A DNA stretch of 35,143 nt from Paraburkholderia tuberum STM678 (GCF_902833905.1 NZ_CADFGP010000067.1:1-35143); one strand, 5' to 3'. Shown: positions 16,585 to 26,101, counted from the first letter of the stretch. Numbers and translations: made by a program. Notes: generated from the letters alone by a model not told the origin.

Positions 16585-17940
16585 TTACGCGAACTCGCGC
16601 ACGAAATGCCGCTTGCTGGCGAGCGAGAGTCCGATGCGATAGATGATCGCGGAGGACACGACTGCCGCGGGTGCGGAGAACGTTGCGGTGGTGCCGCCGA
16701 CTTCGAGCAACGCGATGCCGAGTGCCGACGACGCGAGCCACGCAACGAGGCCACACGGGTTGAACGCGACCACGCGTTCCGACCGGTACTCGATCTCCTT
16801 GCCGAAGATCGCCTCGTAGTGCGGAGACAAGATATGCATGACGGCGATCCCGACCCACGCGACGACAAAGATGCCCTGAAACGCCAACGCCTGGAGAATG
16901 AAGCTGAAGACGTTCGTCAGCATCAGGAAATAGACCATCACGCCTGCCATCACGGACCAGAAGAATTTCGGCAGATGCAGGCCGAACACGGCGGTGAAGA
17001 ACGAATGCATGTTGGTCGAGGCCAGATAGAAATTGGCGGTATTGATTCTGGTCTGGCTTATCCAGACAAACATCAGCCCGACGAAACCCATCAGCTTGAG
17101 CAGCGCGAAGACCACTGAAACTTCGCTTAACGCAACATTGCCGGCCAACGTGCTCGCCAGGAAAATTCCGGCGATGCCGTTGATCACGAACGTGAATGTA
17201 TAGAACGCCCAGCCGAAGTTGAATTTCGCGTGGTACTCCGCATCCGACGCGCGCCCGAAGCGGGCGTAGTCCCACGTGTACATCATCATGATCCACACGC
17301 CCATGAACGCGGTGAAGCAATTCCACCAACCGTAGGGCTTCGCGCCGCTTGCCGGGCCCAGGTGGAGCCAGGCCGTATGGTCGCCGCCGCTCAACAGCGC
17401 GGTAACGACAGCCCCCACCAGCCCGAGCAGGTAGAACGGCAGCAGCACGCCGTTGAACTTGTCGAGCCACGTCTGCACGCTGCCGAACACGAGCAGCACG
17501 CTGTAGATGACGACGATCAGGTAAGCCAGCTTCACGGAGACGGCCGGGAAGTAGGCATTGATCGCCACGGCGATGACCGACCCCTCGAATAGCGCGTAGT
17601 AAATCGCCGTGGCAAAGAAGATCAGCGTGGCCAGTGCGGCGCCCGCCCTACCGAACAGCACGCGGGAAAACAACGCGACCGACAAGCCGTTCGAGATCAC
17701 GTACCGCACGATGACCTGATTGACCAGCGCGTACACCACGACCGAAAGCCCAAGCCCGATCAGGGTATTGACCGTGCCGAAATTGATGGCGAGCGTTGCC
17801 GACACCACCAGCCAGAACATCGCGCTGCAGGTCGCCCACCATGCCATCGTCAAAGACAACTTTGACATCCTTGCATCTGCCGGAATGGCGCTCGTCGAAT
17901 AGCCATCATCCGAGCCGTCCTGTTGTGCCTTCAGTTCCAT
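16585..17940 (-). CDS. NCS1-family permease (cytosine/hydantoin/allantoin type)
   Basis: A 451-residue inner-membrane protein with about twelve hydrophobic segments, the normal NCS1 number. Matching features include SLTMAWWATCSAMFWLVVSA in helix 1, RVLFGRAGA between helices 2 and 3, and the NCS1-like run WNCFTAFMGVWIMMMYTWDYARFGR. The ATG at 17940 has GGAG five bases upstream; the longer frame to 18045 has no such site and overlaps the hyuA end. NCS1 carriers import neutral N-heterocycles (hydantoins, allantoin, nucleobases) with Na+ or H+. Its location 101 bp downstream of hyuA argues that it brings in that enzyme's ring substrate. The exact substrate cannot be read from sequence. Confidence 0.85.
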   Translation of the reverse strand: MELKAQQDGSDDGYSTSAIPADARMSKLSLTMAWWATCSAMFWLVVSATLAINFGTVNTLIGLGLSVVVYALVNQVIVRYVISNGLSVALFSRVLFGRAGAALATLIFFATAIYYALFEGSVIAVAINAYFPAVSVKLAYLIVVIYSVLLVFGSVQTWLDKFNGVLLPFYLLGLVGAVVTALLSGGDHTAWLHLGPASGAKPYGWWNCFTAFMGVWIMMMYTWDYARFGRASDAEYHAKFNFGWAFYTFTFVINGIAGIFLASTLAGNVALSEVSVVFALLKLMGFVGLMFVWISQTRINTANFYLASTNMHSFFTAVFGLHLPKFFWSVMAGVMVYFLMLTNVFSFILQALAFQGIFVVAWVGIAVMHILSPHYEAIFGKEIEYRSERVVAFNPCGLVAWLASSALGIALLEVGGTTATFSAPAAVVSSAIIYRIGLSLASKRHFVREFA

Positions 17941-18041
17941 ATGCGCTCCACGTAACGAATGAATTCGGCCCGGCTCGATCACCATGACGCCAGGACCACT
18001 AAGAACTCGAATCAACCAGCTTCGGCCGCCGGCGCGGTGGA

Positions 18042-20174
18042 TCAATCCGTCCGCCCCGGTGTGGTCTCCTTTGTTGTTGGGTTTTTAATCGTGTCGGTCA
18101 GCACGTACACGCCCGTGGCATCGAGGCGTGCTTGCCATTTCGGCGGCAACACGATGGAGGTCGTGACTTCCTCGATCACTGCCGGCCCCGCGACGACGTC
18201 GTCGGCGCCGAGGCGCGTACCGTCATAGACGGGCGACGACAGCGTTTCGATATCCAGGCCGTTACCGAAGATCATGTCCCGATACGCTTTGACGACGACC
18301 GCCGGGTCGCCGACGCTAGGCGGGATCGACTGCGGCGGCGGTTGGTCGAGCACTCCGTACACGGTGCTCTCGAGGTTGACGATCTCCACCTGGCTGTCGG
18401 GCTCCGCGTACGTATAAAGGGACTCGTGGCGGGCGTCGAACATCTCGCGGATGATGTCGATCGTGTCTGCGTCCACGTTCATCGAACCGATGGTGACGGA
18501 GCACTCGTGGACCTGGCCGCAGTAGCGCAGGTCGAGCTGGCGCTCGATACGGATGCGCTCGCGCGCAAAGCCTTCCTTCTGCAGTGCAGCGATCGCATCT
18601 GCTTCGAGCCGTTCGAACTGCTGTTGAACGCGTCCGAGGTTCGCATGCTTGTCGACCCGCATCGGACAAGCCGCCATGTAGTTGTATTTCACGTCAGACA
18701 GCAGTTGTCCGAACGCGCACAGCCCCGATGCGAGCTTCGGCACGAGCACCGTCTTGACGCCGATCTCGCGCGCGAGCGCCGCAATGTGCAGCGACGTGGC
18801 ACCACCTGCCGCGATAAGGACGAAGTCGCGCGGATCGTAGCCGCGTTCGATCGACACCCGGCGAATGCCGTTGATCATGTTGACGTTGACGATGTTGTAG
18901 ATGCCATACGCGGCCTTGCCGATGGTGAGGCCCAACGGCTTGGCGATCTTCGCTTCGATCGCGGTGCGCGATGCGTGACCGTCGATCTTCACGCGGCCGC
19001 CGAGTAGCGAGACCGGATTGAGGTACCCGAGCGCGACATTGGCATCGGTCACGGTCGGTTCCTGCCCGCCGCGCATGTAGCAAGCCGGGCCTGGCACGGC
19101 CCCCGCACTTTGCGGACCGACTTTGAGAAGACCCGTCGGATCAATCCACGCGATGGAGCCGCCGCCCGCGCCGAGGGTCTCGACCTGGATCATCGGGGTG
19201 CCGATCCGGTAGCGCAGGAAATCGATGTCCTTATTGACGTTGGTGACGCCGTCCTTCGTCAACGTGATGTCGAACGACGTGCCGCCCATATCGACCGTAA
19301 TCAGGTTGCGGTAGCCAAACGGCTTCGCGGCGAACAGCGCGGCCTGGGGCGCCGAGGCCGGGCCCGAGTTGATCGCATTGACCGCGCGCGCGCTCATCGC
19401 CTTGGGCGACGCCATGCCGCCGTTCGATTGATAGAACCGCACGGGCGATTTCAAACCATTATCCAGGTAGAAGCTCTCGATACGGCTGACGTAACGAGCG
19501 AGCACCGGCCCGAGATACGCGTTGACCACCGTCGTCGACGTCCGCGTGTACTCGCGCATCTGCGGGAATACTTCGAGGCCGACGGACACGTACACGTCGG
19601 GCAGCAGCTCGCGAACAATCTCGGCCGCGCGCCGTTCGTGCAGGCCGTTCGACACCGACCAGACGAACGAGATCGCGACGGCCTCGACGCCTTGCGCGCG
19701 GAACAGCTCGCACGCGTCGCGCACGTCGTCCTCGTTCATCGGCGTATGGATCGTGCCGTCCGCCAGGACGCGCTCGCGAATCGGCCGGCGCAAGTAACGC
19801 TCGACGAGCATCGTTGCCGGCGGGTACTTGGCGTCGTAGCGATGCCCCTCCTCCTTGTGGCCGAGGCGGATTTCGAGCGAGTCCTCATGACCCGACGTGC
19901 AAATCAGGCCGGTCTTGACGCCCTTGTGCTGAATCAGGGCGTTCAGTGCAACCGTGGTGCCGTTCACGCACAGATCCAGGTTCGACAGGATTTCGCTGAC
20001 CGGCTTTCCGAGCGCTTCGGAGATTTGCGCAAGACCGTCCGCGATCGCGCGCGTGCCGTCTTCCGGTGTCGAGGTCGCCTTGAACAGACGCGTCCGGCCA
20101 TCGCCGTCGGCGAGGACGAAATCGGTGAAGGTGCCGCCTGCATCCACACCAAGGCGGTATCGGGTACTCGTCAT
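18042..20174 (-). CDS. hyuA: Hydantoinase/oxoprolinase family subunit A (ATP-dependent amidohydrolase)
   Basis: A 710-residue HyuA-type subunit. The actin-like ATPase motifs are visible: YRLGVDAGGTFTDFV at residues 6-20 and TVDMGGTSFDITLTKDG. The HyuA middle and C-terminal regions follow (RRVSIERGYDPRDFVLIAAGGA, then RIERQLDLRYCGQ). It pairs with HyuB to split a ring amide at the cost of ATP; known substrates in the family are 5-oxoproline, hydantoins, N-methylhydantoin and, for OplAB of Pseudomonas putida, caprolactam and valerolactam. The ATG at 20174 has GAGGT five bases upstream and lies 8 bp beyond the hyuB stop, so the pair is an operon. No carbamoylase is nearby, which argues for a lactam rather than a hydantoin substrate. 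Confidence 0.88.
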   Translation of the reverse strand: MTSTRYRLGVDAGGTFTDFVLADGDGRTRLFKATSTPEDGTRAIADGLAQISEALGKPVSEILSNLDLCVNGTTVALNALIQHKGVKTGLICTSGHEDSLEIRLGHKEEGHRYDAKYPPATMLVERYLRRPIRERVLADGTIHTPMNEDDVRDACELFRAQGVEAVAISFVWSVSNGLHERRAAEIVRELLPDVYVSVGLEVFPQMREYTRTSTTVVNAYLGPVLARYVSRIESFYLDNGLKSPVRFYQSNGGMASPKAMSARAVNAINSGPASAPQAALFAAKPFGYRNLITVDMGGTSFDITLTKDGVTNVNKDIDFLRYRIGTPMIQVETLGAGGGSIAWIDPTGLLKVGPQSAGAVPGPACYMRGGQEPTVTDANVALGYLNPVSLLGGRVKIDGHASRTAIEAKIAKPLGLTIGKAAYGIYNIVNVNMINGIRRVSIERGYDPRDFVLIAAGGATSLHIAALAREIGVKTVLVPKLASGLCAFGQLLSDVKYNYMAACPMRVDKHANLGRVQQQFERLEADAIAALQKEGFARERIRIERQLDLRYCGQVHECSVTIGSMNVDADTIDIIREMFDARHESLYTYAEPDSQVEIVNLESTVYGVLDQPPPQSIPPSVGDPAVVVKAYRDMIFGNGLDIETLSSPVYDGTRLGADDVVAGPAVIEEVTTSIVLPPKWQARLDATGVYVLTDTIKNPTTKETTPGRTD

Positions 20175-20182
20175 GTCAGACC

Positions 20183-21949
20183 TCATTGATGTTGGGACGA
20201 TTGGCGTTCGGCGCGCAACGCTTCGGTGGCGGACGAGTCGACCAAGAGGCTTTCCGGATCGATTACGACGCCATACTCGGCGCGCGCGGCCTCGATCGAT
20301 ACGATGCCGCTTCGCACGTCGTCGGAGACGTGCTGCGGCTGGCGGCGCAGCGGCGAGCCCCAGCCGCCGCCGCCGGGATTGAAGGTGGCGAGCGAATAGC
20401 CGTCACGCACCGTCATCACCGCGTTTTCCTTGTACGTTTCGATGACCTTGCCATGGCGCTTCAGCTCGACTCGCCCGAGCTTGCGTTCCGGCATCGCGCT
20501 GGCGGCGTGGTTGGCGCCAATCGCCGGCAGCTTGCGGCCTTCGCCGAAGCTCACCACGGTCATCTCGTGCCCGATCGGCTCGACTTCCCAGACCGTGCCG
20601 CTGCCGCCGCGATATTCGCCGGCGCCTGCACTGTCGGTGACGAGACCATAGCGATGGATGACGATCGGGTAGGAATACTCGAGCGTCTCGATGTCACCCG
20701 AATAGAGCGCGCCAAAGCAGCATTGCGGCCCGCATGCGTGCCAGCCATCCATATAGCCTGTCGCGCCCGCGCCCGAGACGAGCGACGCGAGCACCATCGT
20801 CACGTATTCATCGCCGGTGCGCTGATCGTGGCCCGCGATGTTAATGCCGCTCGAATGGCCCCAGGAGCCGACGGCCCGTTCGCCTTGCGCCCTTTCGAGT
20901 GCAAGACGCACCGCGTCCGCGAGGGTTTCCATCGGCGTAGTCGTGCAGTTCACATGGGGCGCGGGCTCTTTCGCGTTGCAGAGCGTGCCGTGCGGACCGA
21001 GGTCCACGCTGATGCATCGATAAAGACCTTCGTTATAGGGCGGATCGAGCTGAGCGAACATCATCAGGCCCAGGTAGACGCCTGAAATCGAGTTGCCTTC
21101 GTAGGAGTTGATGAAGTACGGAATCTGCGGCGGGCTTTCGATCTTGATGTGACAGGTATCAGCGTTGATCTCGATCGTCGCCTTGATATCGATCTCGCCG
21201 AAGCCATGCCCGGAATCCTCGAGCCTGGCGCTTGCTTCGTAGATGCCGTCAGGCACCGCACGAATGATCTGGCGCATGTGGCGATCGGCCATGTCCATCA
21301 GCTCGTCCACGCAGGTGCGGACCGTCTCCACGCCGTACTTGTCGAGCAATGCGCACAGATTGCGGGCGCCGACGTTGACCGCGCCGAGCTGCGCCCTGAG
21401 ATCGCCCTCCTGGTCGCGCCGCGAGCGCATGTTGCTCAGCATGAAGTTGATGACGTCGTAGCGTTCGACGCCTTTCTCCCATAGCTTGACCGGCGGAATG
21501 CGCAGACCCTCGGCGTAAATCTCGCGCGCGTCGGGGTTGTAGCCGGCGGGAACCGGGCCGCCGATATCGGTCACGTGTCCCTTGCAGACCGTCCAGAACA
21601 CGAGCTCGCCGTGGTAGAACACCGGCTTGTACATACAGCAGTCGACGATGTGACTGCCCTTGTAGACCGGGTCGTTGTGGTAGACGATGTCGCCATCGTG
21701 AATGTCGTCGCCGAAGAAGCGGGCCACTTCCTTCATTGCGGGAATCAGACCGCCAAGGTGAATCGGAATGTCCTGTCCTTGCAGGATCATCTCCGGGCGA
21801 CCATTGAAAATAGCATTGCTGTAATCGTGTGCGACATTGAACACACTTGAGCGAGCCGTCTTCTCGAGCGTCATAGTCATCTCGCGCTGAGTGGTTTCCA
21901 GCACCCCCCGCACGACTGCCAGCGTAATCGGATCGACATCTCGTGACAT
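20183..21949 (-). CDS. hyuB: Hydantoinase B/oxoprolinase family subunit
   Basis: A 588-residue HyuB-type subunit. It starts MSRDVDPITLAVVRGVLETT and has the family motifs EKTARSSVFNVAHDYSNAIF, the putative metal-binding NDPVYKGSHIVD, NMRSRRDQEGDLRAQLGA, and the glycine-rich C-terminal GAGEYRGGSGT and NPGGGGWG. An ATG at 21949 with GGAGA five bases upstream was preferred over a GTG one codon earlier. It is the first gene of the hyuB-hyuA-permease operon. In the family HyuB carries the hydrolytic centre that works with the ATPase subunit. Substrate assignment rests on context: see hyuA. Confidence 0.88.
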   Translation of the reverse strand: MSRDVDPITLAVVRGVLETTQREMTMTLEKTARSSVFNVAHDYSNAIFNGRPEMILQGQDIPIHLGGLIPAMKEVARFFGDDIHDGDIVYHNDPVYKGSHIVDCCMYKPVFYHGELVFWTVCKGHVTDIGGPVPAGYNPDAREIYAEGLRIPPVKLWEKGVERYDVINFMLSNMRSRRDQEGDLRAQLGAVNVGARNLCALLDKYGVETVRTCVDELMDMADRHMRQIIRAVPDGIYEASARLEDSGHGFGEIDIKATIEINADTCHIKIESPPQIPYFINSYEGNSISGVYLGLMMFAQLDPPYNEGLYRCISVDLGPHGTLCNAKEPAPHVNCTTTPMETLADAVRLALERAQGERAVGSWGHSSGINIAGHDQRTGDEYVTMVLASLVSGAGATGYMDGWHACGPQCCFGALYSGDIETLEYSYPIVIHRYGLVTDSAGAGEYRGGSGTVWEVEPIGHEMTVVSFGEGRKLPAIGANHAASAMPERKLGRVELKRHGKVIETYKENAVMTVRDGYSLATFNPGGGGWGSPLRRQPQHVSDDVRSGIVSIEAARAEYGVVIDPESLLVDSSATEALRAERQSSQHQ

Positions 21950-22331
21950 CACGTTCTCCGGTGGTTAACTTTTTCATTCGTCAGGCCACGCAACTTGCCG
22001 TAACCCGATTCGATGTCATACAGGTTATTAACGCCAAAATCCGCAGGCAATGCACAGCCAGGGAGGTCATCGAGCATGCTGTGTTGCTCGCGAAAGCCGT
22101 ACACGTGCACGCGCGAAATTCGATTACATACGACGAAACGCGCGAGCGGAAAACGCGCTATCGGCGTGTTCCGCTCGCGGCAGGCATGGCCACCGAGCAT
22201 TCGAAAAAACGAAGGAGCGACGGCAACGAACGCGTCGTTTCGACGCCTGAGGGAAATGGATGGAGATGAGCCTGCAGCGCTGCAGGCTCGCCGCCCATGC
22301 TGAGACGAGGCCGAGTGGCGAGACGTCCTCG
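21950..22331. promoter_or_regulatory. Intergenic region with two strong hairpins between aldehyde dehydrogenase and hyuB
   Basis: No gene is supported in these 382 bp. At 22268-22289 lies a perfect 22-bp palindrome (arms GAGCCTGCAGC and GCTGCAGGCTC), 42 bp past the aldehyde dehydrogenase stop and well placed as its terminator, although the T tract is weak. At 22141-22179, CGCGAGCGGAA and TTCCGCTCGCG are perfect 11-bp arms around a 17-base loop. This lies about 190 bp ahead of the hyuB start and could be a terminator or a regulator site. The hyuB promoter should be in the AT-richer part near 21960-22040, but I cannot point to clear hexamers. Confidence 0.4.
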
Positions 22332-23764
22332 TTACCCGACGTATGTGTACGAGGTCTTTACCGTCGTGAAGAATTCGGCCGCATAGCTTCCTTGCTCGCG
22401 CGGACCATAGCTCGACGCTTTCCTGCCCCCGAACGGCACGTGGTAGTCGACACCCGCGGTAGGGGCGTTGACCATGACCATGCCGGCTTGCGCTTCGCGC
22501 TTGAACCGGCTCGCGAGCTTGAGCGAACCTGTGCAGATGCCTGCTGACAAGCCGAAGTCCGTGTCGTTGGCTTTCTCGAGCGCATCGTCGAAATCCCTCG
22601 CGTGAATCAAGCAGGCAACGGGGCCGAATATTTCCTCGCGGGTGATACGCATGCCCGCATCGACATCGGTGAAAAGCGCCGGCATCAAATAGAAACCGTC
22701 CGTTTCCGAGTCCTGAGCGTTCCTCCATACAAGAGCGTTGCGCCCTCTTCCGATCCGATCCTGATGTAGTCGAGATTGGACTTCAGTTGTCGCTCGTCCA
22801 CCACAGGGCCGATATCCGTGTTCGGTGAAAGCGCATGCCCCACTCGCAATCGGGAGAGACGCTCAACGAGCGCATCGCGAAACCTCGTATAGATGCCGGA
22901 CGTCGCGATGATGCGGCTCGTCGCGGTGCATCGCTGGCCTGTCGAATAGAACGCACCCTGGATCGCACAATCGAGCGCCACTTCGATATCCGCATCGTCG
23001 GCGACGACCAGTGCGTTTTTGCCGCCCATCTCGAGTTGCAGCTTGGCGAACCGAGCGCCCGCGGTTGCCATCACACGAGCACCGATGTTCGTGGAACCGG
23101 TGAAGCTGATCGCGCTTACCTTCGTGTTCGACAGGATGGCTTGACCGATCACAGCACCACGCCCGAGCACGAGGTTGAAAACACCGTCCCCGAACCCCGC
23201 ACGACTGATGATCTCGGCCAATGCCCACGCCGAAGCGGGAACGAGCTCGGCCGGCTTGTGCACGACACAATTACCGTACGCCAATGCCGGCGCGATCTTC
23301 CATGCCGGAATTGCGATCGGGAAATTCCACGGCGTGATGATGCCCACGACGCCAACCGGCTCTCTCGTGACGTCGACGGTAATGCCTGGCCGAACGGAAT
23401 CGAGGTGCTCGCCGCGCTGACGTAGCACCTCACCGGAATAAAACTTGAAGATCTGACCCGCCCTCTTGACCTCGGCAACCCCTTCGGGGCGAGTCTTCCC
23501 TTCCTCGCGCGAGAGCAGTTCGCCCAATTCATGAGCGCGCGCGATAAGCTCGTTTCCTACCTTGTCGAGCGCATCTGCGCGGGCTTGAATGCCGAGCGTG
23601 CGCCTGCTCTTGAACGCATCGAACGCGGCGTCGATCGCGAGGTTCGTGAGCGCTTCGTCGACAAAGGAAAACTCGTCGACGATGTCCGAGGTATCGGACG
23701 GGTTGATGTCCCGATGAGCCTCGCTGCCCGGCACCCATTTCGCGCCGATGTAGCTATGCTTCAT
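22332..23764 (-). pseudogene. Frameshifted aldehyde dehydrogenase (semialdehyde dehydrogenase type)
   Basis: Two adjoining frames encode one aldehyde dehydrogenase. The first (23764 to a stop at 22685) carries the NAD-binding and catalytic parts: PWNF with N147, K170 in VVHKPAE, E245 in LQLEMGGKN and the nucleophile C279 in GQRCTATSR. The second frame resumes GFYLMPALFTDVDAGM and continues with REEIFGPV and NAPTAGVDYHVPFGGRK to 22332. The break lies near 22711-22722, where loss of one base shifts the frame; restoring it gives exactly 477 residues, the family norm. The sequence resembles semialdehyde dehydrogenases (2-oxoglutarate, succinate or glutarate semialdehyde). Its start overlaps the aminotransferase stop by 4 bp. 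Either a recent mutation or a sequencing error is possible; the truncated product would lack part of the oligomerisation region. Confidence 0.85.
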
Positions 23765-25071
23765 GCAAGAACCCCGCTAGCTCCTTGCTTGCACGTTTGG
23801 CTCAGCAGGATCTCCTCGATGATGTCGAGGCCTTCATCGACCAATTCGTTCGAAACCGTCAGTGGCAGCATGATCCGAAGTACGTTGCCATACGTCCCGC
23901 TCGTGAGAAGCAACAAGCCCCGCTTGAACGCTTCGGCTTTCACTGCGCTGGCAATTTCGGGCGCGGGCTCGCCGCCTTTTAAGAACTCCACTCCTGTCAT
24001 TGCGCCAAGGCCACGGACTTCGGCGATTTCAGGAACACGCTCCCGTAAGGCGTTCAGGCGATCCCGCAGGCGCTTGCCAAGCGCCTCGCTGCGAGCGCAC
24101 AGCTTCTCCTCCTCCATCACGTCGAGCACGGCAAGCGCTGCAACGCATGCCATCGGATGACCCGCGTAGGTGCTGCCAAGCCCGCCGGCCGGAATGGAAT
24201 CGAGAACGTCGGCGCGACCGACGACGGCCGAAATCGTCATGCCACCGCCCAGCCCTTTGGCCAGCGTCGTGAGATCGGGCACGACGCCCGAATGCTCCAT
24301 CGCAAACATGCGCCCCGTGCGGCCGATGCCGGTTTGAATCTCGTCAGCGATGAGCAGAATCCCATGCTCATCGCACAGTGCGCGCAGCTGCCTCAGAAAC
24401 TCCGTCGGCGCCGGGATATAGCCGCCTTCACCGAGTACGGGCTCGACGATGATGGCGGCCACACGGGCCGGGTCCACCGTATATTTGAACAATCGCTTGA
24501 TGCCGGCGATCGAGTCCTGGATGGAGATGCCGTGCAGCGCAGACGGATACGGAGCCTGGTAGACATCCGCCGGTGTCGGGCCGAAGCCCGCTTTGTACGA
24601 AGCGACTTTTCCCGTGAGGGCCATCGCCATGAAAGTCCGGCCATGGAATGCCCCGTCGAACGAGATCACCGCAGTGCGCTTCGTATAGTAGCGAGCCACC
24701 TTGATCGCGTTTTCAACGGCCTCCGCCCCCGTGGTCATGAAAAACGCCTTCTTTTCGAAGTCGCCAGGGGTCAACGACGACAGCCGTTCCGCGAGCTCGA
24801 TATACGACTCGTATGCCACGACCTGGAAGCAGGTGTGGGTGAACTTTCCGGCTTGCTGCGTCACAGCGTTCGTGATTTTCGGATGGCGATGCCCCGTGTT
24901 CAGCACGGCGATGCCGGCGCAGAAGTCGATGTAACGCCTGCCCTCTACATCCCAGATCTCCCCGTTCTCCGCGCGCGCGGCAAACACCGGATGCGCGTTG
25001 CCGATGCCTTGCGGAATAGCTTTTAAACGGCGAGCCATCAAAGCCCGATTGGTTTGCTCATTGTCCGACAT
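23761..25071 (-). CDS. gabT: Class III omega-aminotransferase (4-aminobutyrate/5-aminovalerate type)
   Basis: A 436-residue PLP enzyme of the GabT/DavT group. Features are IDFCAGIAVLNTGHRHPKI near the N-terminus, TTGAEAVENAIK for phosphate binding, D243 in IADEIQTGIGRTG, and the PLP lysine K272 in TLAKGLGGGM, followed by GSTYAGHPM. It moves the terminal amino group of GABA or 5-aminovalerate to 2-oxoglutarate, giving succinate or glutarate semialdehyde. The ATG at 25071 has GGAG six bases upstream; a TTG two codons earlier was rejected. It is first in a two-gene operon with the aldehyde dehydrogenase. With glaH-lhgO in the same region, 5-aminovalerate is the more likely substrate, but GABA cannot be excluded. 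Confidence 0.9.
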   Translation of the reverse strand: MSDNEQTNRALMARRLKAIPQGIGNAHPVFAARAENGEIWDVEGRRYIDFCAGIAVLNTGHRHPKITNAVTQQAGKFTHTCFQVVAYESYIELAERLSSLTPGDFEKKAFFMTTGAEAVENAIKVARYYTKRTAVISFDGAFHGRTFMAMALTGKVASYKAGFGPTPADVYQAPYPSALHGISIQDSIAGIKRLFKYTVDPARVAAIIVEPVLGEGGYIPAPTEFLRQLRALCDEHGILLIADEIQTGIGRTGRMFAMEHSGVVPDLTTLAKGLGGGMTISAVVGRADVLDSIPAGGLGSTYAGHPMACVAALAVLDVMEEEKLCARSEALGKRLRDRLNALRERVPEIAEVRGLGAMTGVEFLKGGEPAPEIASAVKAEAFKRGLLLLTSGTYGNVLRIMLPLTVSNELVDEGLDIIEEILLSQTCKQGASGVLA

Positions 25072-25788
25072 GTTCAACTCCTGGTCCTTGAGGTTTGAGG
25101 CAATCGTCGCGAACCTTGACTAATGGGAGGATCACTGGCGCCACACCCGTGACACCATCCATCGAGAGACAGCAGCCGCTCACCGGCGCTACGCTGTGCC
25201 CCTGCCGAGCGTTTTTGGATCGACCCGTCTCCACACGTTAACTAGGTATGGAAGCCTGACGGGTAGTCGCATCGCTCGTATCAGCGGCCCCTGCGCCTGC
25301 TAGCATGGATGTATGCGCGCCTTGCTCGATTGGCGGACGAATGACAGTCAGAATAAGTCGCAGGCGGATGGTGGCGCCAGACACATTGGGAGAGCGCTAT
25401 TCGGACACTGTACGGTTTGCGGGGGCAATACACTCATGGGCTCTCGATTTGTGCTCGAGGCACGGCACGGGTGGTTGTCCACGCGAATATCCGTCAATGG
25501 ACGTTCGCGCGGCAGGCCGCGAACAGAGTGAGTTCGACTTAGACTCCACAACAGCAACACAGCTCGTCGGCACTGTCATGGTGGAGTTGTCTGGCAGCGG
25601 TTACGCAAAGCCGCATCACGGTGTTCGTGCTCGATATGTGTGCTCTTTTTGGCTGCGCTTGGGCGCAGCACAGCCAAGCGTGGACACATTTACGCCTTGC
25701 TTGCTCCAAGATTGCAAGCCGAGTGGCGGATCGCCAGCCCGTCGATCCATCGACCGGCTGACCTCGCCAATCGACATGTCCTTTCTCG
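25072..25788. other. Long intergenic stretch upstream of gabT
   Basis: About 717 bp with no gene I can support. The part next to gabT must hold its promoter. A minus-strand open frame of 136 codons (25539-25949) has a cysteine- and histidine-rich end and matches no family I know; it also runs into the repeated sequence at 25789, so I regard it as chance. The composition is less GC-biased than the catabolic genes, which fits the transition into mobile DNA. Confidence 0.5.
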
Positions 25789-25926
25789 TCAACTGGTTGC
25801 GCGTTTCCGTCCATTGCGAACGGAAGAACTACGATGACCGTTGGTAATCGTGCGAAGCCAGGAACATCGTTGTGAAAAGCGACTGGTATCTCGATATCGG
25901 AGTTTGCATTATGATCAGGAATGCGA
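25789..25926. repeat. 138-bp direct repeat, left copy
   Basis: The sequence from TCAACTGGTTGCGCG to ATGATCAGGAATGCGA is repeated at 35006-35143 in the same orientation. The two copies differ at one position (25805 T, 35022 C). The right copy is cut by the end of the window, so the repeat may be longer. To its left here is unrelated sequence; in the right copy it abuts a broken IS110 transposase gene. It may be the end of an unrecognised element or the scar of a duplication. Confidence 0.95.
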
Positions 25927-25990
25927 ATGCAACAGGCGTGAGCAATCACGGCGCGTGCCGCAGTCAGTGAAGTGCGAGCCCCGCGCTGGT

Positions 25991-26101
25991 TCAGCAGTAG
26001 TGGCGCAGGTTAATCATCGTATAGGCAAGCGTCTTGAACGCGTAGTGAACGTCACTGATGCGTTCAAAGCGCAGCAGCAGACGGCGGAACTTGAAAATCA
26101 T
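25991..26101 (-). pseudogene. C-terminal remnant of a DDE transposase (IS5-like)
   Basis: The minus strand encodes MIFKFRRLLLRFERISDVHY followed by AFKTLAYTMINLRHYC and a stop. The pattern F-R-R-L-x-x-R-(F/Y)-E-x-x-x-x-x-(H/Y)-x-A-F followed by a hydrophobic helix is the usual end of IS5/IS982-like DDE transposases, after the last catalytic glutamate. An in-frame TAG precedes it, so it is a relic. The upstream part of that gene is missing and is replaced by the IS110 element at 26111. Family placement is tentative. Confidence 0.45.

Noticed and set aside
18042..21949. A firm hydantoin-degradation assignment
   Set aside because: HyuAB and an NCS1 permease fit, but no carbamoylase, racemase or cyclic-amidohydrolase-type hydantoinase is nearby, while downstream steps for an omega-amino acid are. 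The substrate is left open.
25539..25949. 136-codon minus-strand open frame upstream of gabT
   Set aside because: No family resemblance, odd cysteine-rich ending, no ribosome site, and it crosses into the 138-bp repeat.
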